Source of the DNA: JBBRYW01 sp038237235
GTDB taxonomy: Bacteria; Actinomycetota; Thermoleophilia; Gaiellales; Gaiellaceae
DNA: 12,765 bases
Direction: 5' to 3'
Assembly (NCBI GenBank): GCA_038237235.1
Contig: JBBRYW010000096.1
Coordinates: forward strand, 1-12,765
Part shown: positions 6,113 to 12,765 of the stretch, one piece after another
Position numbering within the stretch: position 1 is the stretch's first letter
Layout of the letters: every line of letters begins with the position of its first letter
Position numbers and translations under genes: made by a program
The notes under the pieces: model-generated
What the model was told of the DNA's origin: nothing
The model's database searches: none
What the model saw: only the letters and a program-made list of their open reading frames with translations

Positions 6113-6144
6113 GACTTCCCTTCGGAGAGAAAGGGAGGTTCCAC

Positions 6145-7179
6145 ATGGCCAGCAGACGGGCGGCGCTCGCCGCCCTTGCACTCGGCGCTCTCGCGCTCGC
6201 GGCGGCCGGGTGCGGCAGCAGCAAGAAATCCGCGCAGGAAAGCGCTTCGACCACCTCGCCGACCGCGATGGGCGCGCCGATCAAGATGTCGTTCTCGACC
6301 TGGATCGGCTACGCGCCGATCGTCGTCGGCGAGAAGAAGGGCTTCTTCAAGAAGGAGGGCGTCGACCTCAGCTGGACGCTGATCGAGGATCCAGTGCAGC
6401 GCTTCGCCGCATTCAAGGCCGGAAAGCTGAACGGAATCGCCTCGACGCTCGACACCTACTCGCGAACCGCTGCGAAGGGGATCCCGTCCAAGGTCGTGCT
6501 CGGCCTCGACGCCTCGGTCGGCGGCGACGGGATCGTGGCGAAGAAGGGGATCAACTCGGTCGCGCAGCTGAAGGGTCAGAACGTCGCGGTCAGCGAGGGC
6601 TCGACGAGCGAGTGGTTCCTGGCGTACGTCCTCGACAAGCACGGCATGTCGCTCGACGACGTGAAGAAGACGGAGATGACCTCCGGCGACGCGGGCGCCG
6701 CGTTCGCGGCCGGCCGCATCCCGGTGGCGGTCACCTGGGAGCCGTGGCTCTCGCGCGCCGAGTCGAACCCGCACGGCCACGTCCTCGTCTCGTCGAAGCA
6801 GTACCCGACGATCATCGTCGACGCGGTTGCGTTTCAGCCGAGCTTCGTCTCCGATCACGCCGACTCCGTCAAGGCATTCCTCCGCGGCTACGACGACGCG
6901 ATCAAGTACATCAAGTCGAGCCCGCAACAGGCCTACCCGATCATCGGCAAGTACATCGGCGGCAAGACCGCGGACGTGAAAGCGCAGCTAGCCACCGTCA
7001 AGCTCTTCTCGCTCGCCGACAACAAGAAGTTCTTCGGCCCGGGCGGCAAGGGTGGCCCGGCTTACGAGACCTTCTCGGGCGCCTCCGACTTCTGGAAGAA
7101 GATCGGCGAGATCAAGAGCACGAAGAAACCAGCGGACGTGCTTGACGGGTCGTTCGTGAATGGCTTCAGCGGGGCCTAG
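6145..7179 (+). CDS. ABC importer substrate-binding lipoprotein, NitT/TauT (NMT1-like) family
   Basis: This 344-residue protein captures the substrate outside the membrane and delivers it to the permease encoded next. Residues 1-22 are a lipoprotein signal peptide ending LAAAGC, with C23 as the lipidated residue, followed by a Ser/Thr-rich linker to about 44. The mature domain follows the NMT1/SsuA-like pattern: STWIGYAPIVVGEKKGFFKK (51-70), AAFKAGKLNGIAST, KKGINSVAQLKGQNVAVSEG (133-152), then VAVTWEPWLSRAES. The WIGY...A..KGFFKKEGVDL and AFAAGRI.VAVTWEPW elements also appear in binding proteins near urea/guanidine carboxylase genes, as well as in taurine and aliphatic sulfonate systems. The ligand is not determined by sequence. 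The ATG has a good ribosome binding site (AAGGGAGG) and its own promoter. The permease gene follows after 11 nt. Confidence 0.92.
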   Translation: MASRRAALAALALGALALAAAGCGSSKKSAQESASTTSPTAMGAPIKMSFSTWIGYAPIVVGEKKGFFKKEGVDLSWTLIEDPVQRFAAFKAGKLNGIASTLDTYSRTAAKGIPSKVVLGLDASVGGDGIVAKKGINSVAQLKGQNVAVSEGSTSEWFLAYVLDKHGMSLDDVKKTEMTSGDAGAAFAAGRIPVAVTWEPWLSRAESNPHGHVLVSSKQYPTIIVDAVAFQPSFVSDHADSVKAFLRGYDDAIKYIKSSPQQAYPIIGKYIGGKTADVKAQLATVKLFSLADNKKFFGPGGKGGPAYETFSGASDFWKKIGEIKSTKKPADVLDGSFVNGFSGA

Positions 7180-7190
7180 CACCCCAAGCG

Positions 7191-8069
7191 GTGCCTGAGC
7201 GCCGGATCGCACCGGCTTCGATCCTGCCCGCCCCGGCGGCAGGGTCGGAGTCCCCCGCGCGCCGGCGCAGCCGCCTCGCCCGCTACCTCGCGCCGAAAGA
7301 GCCGATCCCGCGCACGCTCGCGCTCGTTCTGGGCCTGAGCTTCTTTGGCCTCGTCGTGGCGGCCTGGGCGATCGCCTCGTACACGAGCCTGACGAGCGAC
7401 TACTTCCTGCCGACCCCCGTCAAGGTCGCGCGGACGCTCTACGACATGTTCGTGCACCAGGGCTTCCTCCACGACGTCTGGGCGAGCACCTACCGGATCA
7501 TGGCCGGCTTCGTGATCGCCTCGGCGATCGCAGTCCCGCTCGGGATCGCGATCGGTGCGTTTCGCGTCGTGCAGGCGTTCTTCGAGCCGCTGATCGCGGC
7601 GGTTCGCTACATGCCTGCCTCCGCCTTCATCCCGCTGCTGATCATCTGGCTCGGGATCGGGAACGGCGAGAAGATCGGGGTGATCTGGTTCGGCGTCTTC
7701 TTCCCGCTCGCCCTTCTGATCGCGGACGTCTCCGCGAACGTGCCGAAGGAGTTCATCAACATCGCCTACACGCTCGGCGCCTCGCGCCGCCACGTCTTCT
7801 TCCGGGTGCTCGTCCCGGCCTGCTGGCCGGGGGTCCTCGACAACCTGCGGATCGCGGTCGGCTGGGCGTGGACCTACCTGATCGTCGCGGAGCTGGTCGC
7901 GGCCAACACGGGGATCGGCCACGTGATCCTGTCGGCGAGCCGCTCCCTGCAGACCGAGCAGATCATGGGCGGGATCCTCACGATCGGCTTCCTCGGCCTC
8001 CTCACCGACGCGATCTTCCGCTGGCTGCACCGGCAGCTCTTTCCCTACACCGAGCGGGCCGCCTCATGA
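7191..8069 (+). CDS. ABC importer permease, NitT/TauT (SsuC/TauC-like) family
   Basis: This 292-residue inner-membrane subunit of the importer starts at GTG. After a basic, proline-rich N-terminus (1-40) there are about six hydrophobic segments, around 42-64, 101-124, 142-156, 161-181, 221-238 and 257-274. The BPD_transp_1 domain covers roughly 95-285. The EAA loop that contacts the ATPase is INIAYTLGASRRHVFFRVLVP (189-209), with the conserved glycine at 196. It is encoded 11 nt after the lipoprotein gene. Its TGA overlaps an ATG (ATGA, 8066-8069) that opens a 25-codon frame leading to the ATPase start. Confidence 0.93.
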   Translation: MPERRIAPASILPAPAAGSESPARRRSRLARYLAPKEPIPRTLALVLGLSFFGLVVAAWAIASYTSLTSDYFLPTPVKVARTLYDMFVHQGFLHDVWASTYRIMAGFVIASAIAVPLGIAIGAFRVVQAFFEPLIAAVRYMPASAFIPLLIIWLGIGNGEKIGVIWFGVFFPLALLIADVSANVPKEFINIAYTLGASRRHVFFRVLVPACWPGVLDNLRIAVGWAWTYLIVAELVAANTGIGHVILSASRSLQTEQIMGGILTIGFLGLLTDAIFRWLHRQLFPYTERAAS

Positions 8070-8143
8070 GCCCGCTCCGCGTTCGGTTTCGTGCCTCGGT
8101 CACGCCTGATCCTGACTCGCAGCAGCCGCGAGGCGGCCTATGA
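8066..8143 (+). CDS. Possible 25-codon bridging ORF between permease and ATPase
   Basis: An ATG overlapping the permease stop (ATGA at 8066-8069) opens a frame of 25 codons that ends in TGA 8141-8143, and this TGA overlaps the ATPase start in a second ATGA (8140-8143). The peptide (MSPLRVRFRASV, then TPDPDSQQPRGGL) has no recognisable domain. Its value may lie in keeping ribosomes moving across the 70-nt gap so that permease and ATPase translation stay coupled. It could also be a chance frame. The ATPase start itself has an AGGCGG ribosome binding site. Confidence 0.3.
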   Translation: MSPLRVRFRASVTPDPDSQQPRGGL

Positions 8144-8922
8144 GCTCCATCGCCGCTTCGGGGGTGTCGATGGTGTTCGAGACGCGGCAGGGAGAGGTGA
8201 CGGCTCTCGACGACGTCTCGGTCGAGGTTCCCGACGGGAGCTTTGCCTGCATCGTCGGAGCCTCGGGGTGCGGCAAGTCGACGCTCTTGAACGTGATGGG
8301 CGGGCTGATCGAGCCGACCTCGGGCACGGTCACTGTCGACGGGCAGCCGATTCACGGGCCCGGGGCCGACCGGGGAATGGTCTTCCAGTCCTACACGCTC
8401 TACCCGTGGCTGAAGGTGCGCGCGAACGTCGAGTTCGGCCTCTCGCTCAAGGGCGTCGCCAGAGTGGAGCGACGGAAGATCTCCGACGCGCTCCTGCAGG
8501 AGATGGGCCTCGAGGAGTTCTCGCGCGCGTACCCGCGCGAGCTCTCGGGCGGGATGAAGCAGCGGGTGGCGATCGCCCGCGCGCTCGCCAACGAGCCGAA
8601 GGTGCTCCTGATGGACGAGCCCTTCGGCGCCCTCGATGCGCTGACGCGCGCGTCAGCGCAGCGCTTCCTGACGGGCCTCTGGGAGCAGCACCGCCGCACG
8701 ATTGCGTTCGTGACGCACGATATCGACGAGGCGATCTTCCTCGGGGACACGGTGTTCGTGATGAGCCGCCGCCCCGGGCGGATCCGCGAGGTGATCGACG
8801 TCGACCTGCCCCGCCCGCGCACGCTCGACGACATCGCGAAGCCCGAGTTCGGCGAGCTGAAGCGCCGCATCCTCGGCCTGATCTTCGAGGACGAGGGCGC
8901 TCCGGCCGCCGCGGCACAGTAG
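8140..8922 (+). CDS. ABC importer ATPase, NitT/TauT (SsuB/TauB-like) family
   Basis: This 260-residue cytoplasmic ATPase powers the importer. All ABC motifs are intact: Walker A GASGCGKST (40-48), Q-loop Q83 in MVFQSYTLYPWLKV, signature LSGGMKQ (135-141), Walker B VLLMDE (155-160, catalytic E160), D-loop GALDA and switch histidine H193 (FVTHD). The YTLYPWLKV segment after the Q-loop is typical of the nitrate/sulfonate/taurine group. In-frame TGA codons at 8107 and 8113 exclude a longer start. It is the last gene of the importer operon, and no convincing terminator follows before the antitoxin gene 95 nt away. Confidence 0.94.
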   Translation: MSSIAASGVSMVFETRQGEVTALDDVSVEVPDGSFACIVGASGCGKSTLLNVMGGLIEPTSGTVTVDGQPIHGPGADRGMVFQSYTLYPWLKVRANVEFGLSLKGVARVERRKISDALLQEMGLEEFSRAYPRELSGGMKQRVAIARALANEPKVLLMDEPFGALDALTRASAQRFLTGLWEQHRRTIAFVTHDIDEAIFLGDTVFVMSRRPGRIREVIDVDLPRPRTLDDIAKPEFGELKRRILGLIFEDEGAPAAAAQ

Positions 8923-8999
8923 GGCCTGACCAGCCGGAAGATGCCCACGGTGGAGAGCACGCGACACGTGGTGCGGCCCTCGAGCCTTTTTCCCGAAGT

Positions 9000-9017
9000 G
9001 GTGTAGACTTCTACACC
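9000..9017 (+). promoter_or_regulatory. Operator palindrome overlapping the -10 box of the toxin-antitoxin module
   Basis: GGTGTAGA (9000-9007) and TCTACACC (9010-9017) are exact inverted repeats separated by CT. The repeat ends immediately before the GTG start at 9018. The TAGACT inside it (9004-9009) fits a -10 box 8 nt from the start, so transcription is probably leaderless. A dimer bound here would cover the promoter, which is the expected layout for autoregulation by the encoded HTH antitoxin. Confidence 0.65.
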
Positions 9018-9323
9018 GTGAACCTCACGGTCCCGGAAGCTGCCCGACGTGCCGGGCGGAGTCCGGAAACGATTCGGCGCTGGATCTGGAGTGGTCGCCT
9101 CCCGGCGGTCAAGATCGGCAACCAGCACGTGATCGAGTCTGCGACGCTGGACGGCCTGATCGCTCCTTCCGAAGTCGAGCCTGCAGAGGTCGTTGTGGAC
9201 GTCCCCGGCGAGCCGGGTGTGTGGCTGCGGCGTGCCGAAGCGCTGGGCCGGGCGCTGAAGGAGCGAGGCGCGCGCGTGCCGAGAGCGGCCGAGATCGTAC
9301 GAGCGAGCCGGAGAGCGCGCTGA
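9018..9323 (+). CDS. HTH (MerR/excisionase-like) antitoxin of a PIN-toxin module
   Basis: This 101-residue protein starts at GTG. Residues 2-40 form a winged-helix DNA-binding domain of the excisionase/MerR type: TVPEAARRAGRSPETIRRWI (4-23), then WSGRLPAVKIGNQHVI (24-39). This domain probably binds the palindrome just upstream. The C-terminal part (about 68-101) is charged and helical (WLRRAEALGRALKERGARVP), fitting a segment that wraps the toxin. The gene order antitoxin then PIN toxin, with overlapping ends, is the standard type II layout. Ordinary excisionase-like regulators look the same, so the assignment depends on the downstream PIN gene. Confidence 0.8.
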   Translation: MNLTVPEAARRAGRSPETIRRWIWSGRLPAVKIGNQHVIESATLDGLIAPSEVEPAEVVVDVPGEPGVWLRRAEALGRALKERGARVPRAAEIVRASRRAR

Positions 9324-9763
9324 GGCTCGTCGTCGACGCCTCCGCGCTGCTCGATGGAGCGCTGGGGCGTGATCGAGGCGCGTGGAGTCTCCTTCTCGCC
9401 GCGGCCGCCACCTCAGAGCTCGAGCTCGTGGCCCCCGAGTTGCTCTGGTCGGAGAGCGTTTCTGCCCTTCACGAACTATCGTGGCGGCGCTCGCTCGAGC
9501 CAACCGAGGCCGATGAGGCAAGGGCTCTCATCATCGGCGCGCCCATCGAGCTTCGCCAGCCGGAAGGACTGCGCACGCGCGCGTGGGGCATTGCAGAACG
9601 CATGGGGTGGGCGAAGACCTACGACGCCGAGTACTGCGCCGTTGCGGAGCTCCTCGGCTGCGAGCTCGTGACGACGGATCGCCGTCTCCGAGCGGCCGGT
9701 GAGCGGCTCCGGTACGTGCGCACTCTCGGCGAGGCCACGGCCCGGCTCGCCGAGCGCTCGTAG
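9320..9763 (+). CDS. PIN-domain ribonuclease toxin (VapC-like)
   Basis: From the most likely start, this 147-residue protein is a PIN-fold nuclease, predicted to cut RNA with Mg or Mn. The acidic residues of the active site are D6 (RLVVDASALL), E45 (LLWSESVSAL), D102 (KTYDAEYCAVAE) and D120 (LVTTDRRL), all present. The start is unusual. Homologues begin M-R-L-V-V-D, and the codon at that place is CTG (9320-9322) in a CTGA overlap with the antitoxin stop, with GGAGAG upstream. The alternative GTG at 9221 would add 33 residues of non-PIN sequence inside the antitoxin gene. I prefer the CTG start. The toxin would be neutralised by the antitoxin encoded just before it. Confidence 0.85.
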   Translation: MRLVVDASALLDGALGRDRGAWSLLLAAAATSELELVAPELLWSESVSALHELSWRRSLEPTEADEARALIIGAPIELRQPEGLRTRAWGIAERMGWAKTYDAEYCAVAELLGCELVTTDRRLRAAGERLRYVRTLGEATARLAERS

Positions 9764-9778
9764 TCGTGGGCCTCAGCT

Positions 9779-9794
9779 GCGCGCACGAGCGCGC
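9779..9794. terminator. GC hairpin between convergent genes
   Basis: GCGCGC-ACGA-GCGCGC forms a 6-bp stem with a tetraloop in the 42-nt gap between the toxin stop and the minus-strand cyclase-ATPase stop. There is no T tract. It could slow polymerase from both sides, but alternating GC is common in this genome. Confidence 0.3.
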
Positions 9795-9805
9795 GCGCCG
9801 TCCGC

Positions 9806-12765
9806 CTACGCTGACGCGGCGAGCAGCTGCTCGCCCTTACGCAGGTACGCGGAGGCCCGCACGCCCGCGTAGAAGCTCAGGGCTCGCTCGAGCTCGACCT
9901 CTCCCTCGGCTCTCCGCCCGTCCGCGATCAGCGCTTCCGCTGCTCGGAGGCGCGAGCGTGCTTCCTCGGTTACGACGCCGATCTCGGCGAAGATCTCGGC
10001 GGCGCCTCTGAAGTCGCTGCGGGCGATGGCGACCGCCGCCGCGAGCCAGCGAGTCTTCGTGCCGACACCGGCAGCGGCCTCGAGCACCTCCTCGCCACGC
10101 CCGAACGCGGCGATGACCCAGGCGAGGGGGACGGTCCAGTCGGAGGCGAGGGACTGCGCCCGGCCCGCGTTCCTCCACAGGTCCAGGCACTCGTCGGCGA
10201 GGGCGAGCGCGTCTGCCTCTCGGCCCACTTCGAGAGCCATGCGAGCGCCGTAACCGAGCGCCGGCCATAGGAGCTGCGGGTCCTTCGCGTTCCGCGCGAG
10301 CTCCACGGCGCGTCGCTTGTCCTCGAGGGCGCCCTCGACCTCGCCGCGAGCGAGCCGGATCTCGGCGCGAAGCCAGCGACAAACTGTTTCCATATAGTGC
10401 GGCTGGCCGCCGTCGGCGGTCGCGATGAACTCGTCCGCCATGGCCGCTGCCTCGTCCCAGCGACCGAACATGAACTCCTCCAGCGCCCGCTCCGCGGTCA
10501 GCCAGCGAACCGGGCCGCCCAGGCCGAATCGCTCTGCGATCCGCATCGCCTCGGTGTGGAGCCGCGCCGCCTCCCGGACGTCACCGAGCTCTTGCCGGGT
10601 CGACGCCAGATTGAGGTAGCCGCGGTTCGTATCCCAGGGCGAGTTGATCGCGGCCGAGATCTCGATGCTCCGCTCGAGCTCTTCCAGACCTCCGAGATCG
10701 CCCACACGAACCTTTGCTACGCCGATGTTGTTGAGGGCGTGGGCGCTCAGATCCTTGAAGTCGAGCTGCTCGGCCATCATGAGCGCCTCGTCTCCCAACC
10801 GAATCGCCTCCTCGTTGCGGCTCGCCAGCATGAGGAAGCGCGCGATGCTGCTCAAGACGTACGCCTTCGATCGGCTGGCAGGTGCGTCGGCAAGAAGCGC
10901 GCGGGCATGCTCGAGCAGCTCGAATGCTTGCGTGTTGCGGGTCTGCTTCCACTCGAGGTCGGCAAGCATGATGTCGCTCTCGGCCGCCAGCTCGCGGTTC
11001 CCCGCACGCAGCAGGCCGTCCCGCGCCTCGGTCAGCTCCTCGGAGCCCTTGTCCTCCGCGAAGTAGCGCGCCCTGCCGAGCCGGTACAGGAGGCCGAGCC
11101 GGTCGTCTCCTTCGCGCGGCAACAGCTCGAGCGCTCGCCCGTAGAACTTCGCCGCCGCTCCGAACGCGAGCAGGGATGTCGCCCGGTCGCCTGCCTCCGA
11201 CAGGGCGACCCGCGCGCGGTCGGCGATCCCAGAGACGTCCCGACCCACGGCGCGCAGGTAGTCGAGCGCGGCTCCGTAGTGATGCGCCAGCATCTCGGCC
11301 CGGTCCTCGGAGCGGCCGGCCGAGAGCGAGTCGATCCACTCGGCCGCGCGACTGTGCTTGTCGGCCCGGTCGCCGCGGGGGATCTGACCGTACGCCACGT
11401 CGCGCACGAGCACGTGCCGGAACGCGTACTCGCTCTCGCCGGCGACCGATGACCGGCGCTCGCGCCGAACGAACTCCTTGCGCTCGAGCGAGTGCAGGTC
11501 GGAGTCGATCCGCTGCCGCTCGCCTCCGCCCAGCGCGGCCGCCGCGCCGGCCCAGAAGACCTTGCCGATCACGGCTGCATCCTGGAGCAGCTTCTTCTCC
11601 TGGGGCAAACGGGCATCCAGCCGCGCGGCGATGATGCCCTGGAGCGACTCCGGCAACGGCAGCTCGTCTCCGTCGGCAGAGCCGCGCTCGCCGACCATCC
11701 GGGCGAACTCCTCCGCATAGAGCGGGTTGCCGCCCGCGCGCGCGAGCACCTTCGCCTGTAGCTCCGCGGGCAGCACCACTCGGTCGAGCAGCGCGTGCAC
11801 GAGCCGGGCCGTGTCGTTCTCCGAGAGCGGCGAGAGTGACAGGCTCGCCGCGTTCGATTTTCCGCCGCCCCAGCCGGGGCGCCGCGCAAGGAGCTCCGGA
11901 CGGGTCGTGCAGACGACGAGCAGCGGCACCCCGGTCGCCCAGTCGACGAGATGGTCGAGGAAGCCGAGCAGCCCCTCGTCGGCCCATTGCAGATCCTCGA
12001 AGACGAGGACGGCAGGCCCCTGCTCCGCGAGCCCTTCGAAGAATGTGCGCCAGGCGGCGAACGCTTCGCCCTGGCGCTCTCCGCCGAGCTCGGCCTCGGT
12101 CGCGAGACCGATCAGCGGACGAAGATGCCCTTCGACCCACTCGGCCTCATCCGGAACGGCATCCCGGACCGCTCGCCGGAGCTTCTTCTCCGCGTCCGGC
12201 AGCGAGTCGGTCTCGAGAATTCCGGCCTGCGCCTTGACCATCTCGGCCAGCGCCCAGAAAGTGACGCCCTCGCCGTAGGGCAGCGAGCGGCCCTGCCGCC
12301 ACACGATCAGCTCCGGATCGGCCTCGACGACCCGGAACAGCTCGAAGACGAGCCGGCTCTTGCCGATCCCCGGCACACCGACGAGGGTGACGAGCTGCGG
12401 CTCGCATTCCTCGCGGACGCGCGCGAGCGCTGCGCGGAGCGCGTCGAGATCGCCCTCGCGGCCGAGCAGCGGCGTCGCCGCCGATTGCTCGACGTCGACG
12501 CCCAGGCGCGAGCGCGCTTCGAGCGCCTGCCAGACGGAGATCGGCTCCGCCTTGCCCTTGGCGGCCACCGGCTCGTGCTCGGCGTAGTCGATCGTCCGGC
12601 GCGTCGCGCGGTAGGTCGCCTCGCCCACGAGGATGCCGTTCACGGGCGCGGCGGACTGCAATCGGGCGGCGCTGTTGACCACGTCGCCCGCAGCCATCCC
12701 CTCGCCCTCCGACGGCCGGGTATCGAGCGTGACGAGCGCCTCGCCGGTGTTGACCGCGATCCGCA
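9806..12765 (-). CDS. Adenylate/guanylate cyclase domain - AAA ATPase - TPR-like signalling protein, partial (N-terminus off right edge)
   Basis: The minus-strand frame enters at the right edge and stops with TAG at 9808-9806, giving 985 visible residues. The ATG at 12697 is internal, because the frame is open to the edge and the part before it (RIAVNTGEALVTL) already belongs to a class III nucleotide cyclase domain. GDVVNSAARLQ, just after that ATG, carries the Asn and Arg that stabilise the transition state. The metal-binding aspartates would lie off the window. An ATPase of the AAA_16/STAND-like type follows: LLGREGDLDALRAAL, Walker A GVPGIGKS (12356-12379), and Walker B VLVFEDLQWAD about 120 residues later. 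The last 450 or so residues are Ala/Glu/Leu-rich helical repeats resembling TPRs (for example LSAHALNNIGVAKVRVGDLG). No LuxR-type HTH is seen at the C-terminus. Such proteins are common in Actinomycetota and are presumed to join a sensed signal to cyclic nucleotide production. Whether the cyclase is active cannot be judged here. Confidence 0.9.
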   Translation of the reverse strand, partial: RIAVNTGEALVTLDTRPSEGEGMAAGDVVNSAARLQSAAPVNGILVGEATYRATRRTIDYAEHEPVAAKGKAEPISVWQALEARSRLGVDVEQSAATPLLGREGDLDALRAALARVREECEPQLVTLVGVPGIGKSRLVFELFRVVEADPELIVWRQGRSLPYGEGVTFWALAEMVKAQAGILETDSLPDAEKKLRRAVRDAVPDEAEWVEGHLRPLIGLATEAELGGERQGEAFAAWRTFFEGLAEQGPAVLVFEDLQWADEGLLGFLDHLVDWATGVPLLVVCTTRPELLARRPGWGGGKSNAASLSLSPLSENDTARLVHALLDRVVLPAELQAKVLARAGGNPLYAEEFARMVGERGSADGDELPLPESLQGIIAARLDARLPQEKKLLQDAAVIGKVFWAGAAAALGGGERQRIDSDLHSLERKEFVRRERRSSVAGESEYAFRHVLVRDVAYGQIPRGDRADKHSRAAEWIDSLSAGRSEDRAEMLAHHYGAALDYLRAVGRDVSGIADRARVALSEAGDRATSLLAFGAAAKFYGRALELLPREGDDRLGLLYRLGRARYFAEDKGSEELTEARDGLLRAGNRELAAESDIMLADLEWKQTRNTQAFELLEHARALLADAPASRSKAYVLSSIARFLMLASRNEEAIRLGDEALMMAEQLDFKDLSAHALNNIGVAKVRVGDLGGLEELERSIEISAAINSPWDTNRGYLNLASTRQELGDVREAARLHTEAMRIAERFGLGGPVRWLTAERALEEFMFGRWDEAAAMADEFIATADGGQPHYMETVCRWLRAEIRLARGEVEGALEDKRRAVELARNAKDPQLLWPALGYGARMALEVGREADALALADECLDLWRNAGRAQSLASDWTVPLAWVIAAFGRGEEVLEAAAGVGTKTRWLAAAVAIARSDFRGAAEIFAEIGVVTEEARSRLRAAEALIADGRRAEGEVELERALSFYAGVRASAYLRKGEQLLAASA

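Noticed and set aside
6097..6144. Guanidine riboswitch upstream of the importer
   Set aside because: The leader is only about 26-48 nt, too short for a ykkC-type aptamer, and I do not see paired ACGR loops of the smaller guanidine classes; the region upstream of the ureohydrolase is also only 52 bp.
8975..8991. Intrinsic terminator ending in TTTTT after the importer operon
   Set aside because: The stem before the T tract would be only three GC pairs (GGC/GCC), too weak to call.
10397..11452. Long plus-strand frame opposite the TPR-like region
   Set aside because: It is antisense to the repeats, has no family resemblance and no ribosome binding site.
10581..12140. 519-codon minus-strand frame inside the cyclase-ATPase gene
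   Set aside because: A +1 shadow of the real frame with Arg-rich content and no domain; the real frame carries the Walker motifs and repeats.
12395..12697. ATG at 12697 as the true start of the cyclase-ATPase protein
   Set aside because: The frame stays open to the right edge and the residues before the ATG (VNTGEALVTL) belong to the cyclase domain, so the gene is partial and starts outside the window.

Overview
The window looks like chromosomal DNA of a high-GC Actinomycetota, probably a deep lineage such as Thermoleophilia. This is an inference. It rests on GC content (one sampled 60-base line in the ATPase gene is 77% GC), on GTG/TTG starts, on several genes that seem to be read from leaderless promoters (TANNNT box 6-8 nt before the start codon with no Shine-Dalgarno), and on family content. 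I see no rRNA, tRNA, CRISPR array or insertion sequence.

Layout. (a) 1-487, minus: the N-terminal part of a secreted protein of unknown function that runs off the left edge, in lower-GC DNA (about 55% in two sampled lines). (b) 488-979: an intergenic stretch holding a possible decayed HIT-like fragment and ending in a perfect 24-bp palindrome over the next start codon. (c) 980-2120, plus: a secreted thermonuclease with an Excalibur C-terminus, followed by a VOC-fold protein with a TTG start. (d) 2121-3188, minus: an FMN-dependent alpha-hydroxy-acid oxidase, divergent over 52 bp from (e) 3241-4191, plus: an agmatinase-family ureohydrolase, followed by a decayed SRPBCC-methyltransferase fusion gene. 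(f) 4732-6096, minus: a GlcD-like FAD oxidase, divergent from (g) 6145-8922, plus: a complete NitT/TauT-type ABC importer (lipoprotein, permease, ATPase). (h) 9018-9763, plus: a HTH antitoxin / PIN toxin pair with a palindromic operator over its promoter. (i) 9806 to the right edge, minus: a large signalling protein with the end of a class III nucleotide cyclase domain, an AAA/STAND-like ATPase and a long helical, probably TPR, C-terminus. Its N-terminus lies off the window.

How they may work together. Regions d-g form a plausible metabolic neighbourhood: an importer for a small organic compound, a hydrolase that removes urea from guanidino compounds, and two flavoenzymes that oxidise 2-hydroxy acids. 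The order of steps and the substrate cannot be read from sequence. A guanidine or guanidino-acid route is the most interesting hypothesis. Regions a-c, h and i are probably unrelated to it.

The most unusual signals are the 24-bp palindrome centred on the nuclease start codon, a 25-codon bridging frame that joins permease and ATPase by ATGA overlaps at both ends, the operator and apparent CTG start in the toxin-antitoxin module, and the methyltransferase remnant that has lost its SAM-binding loop.
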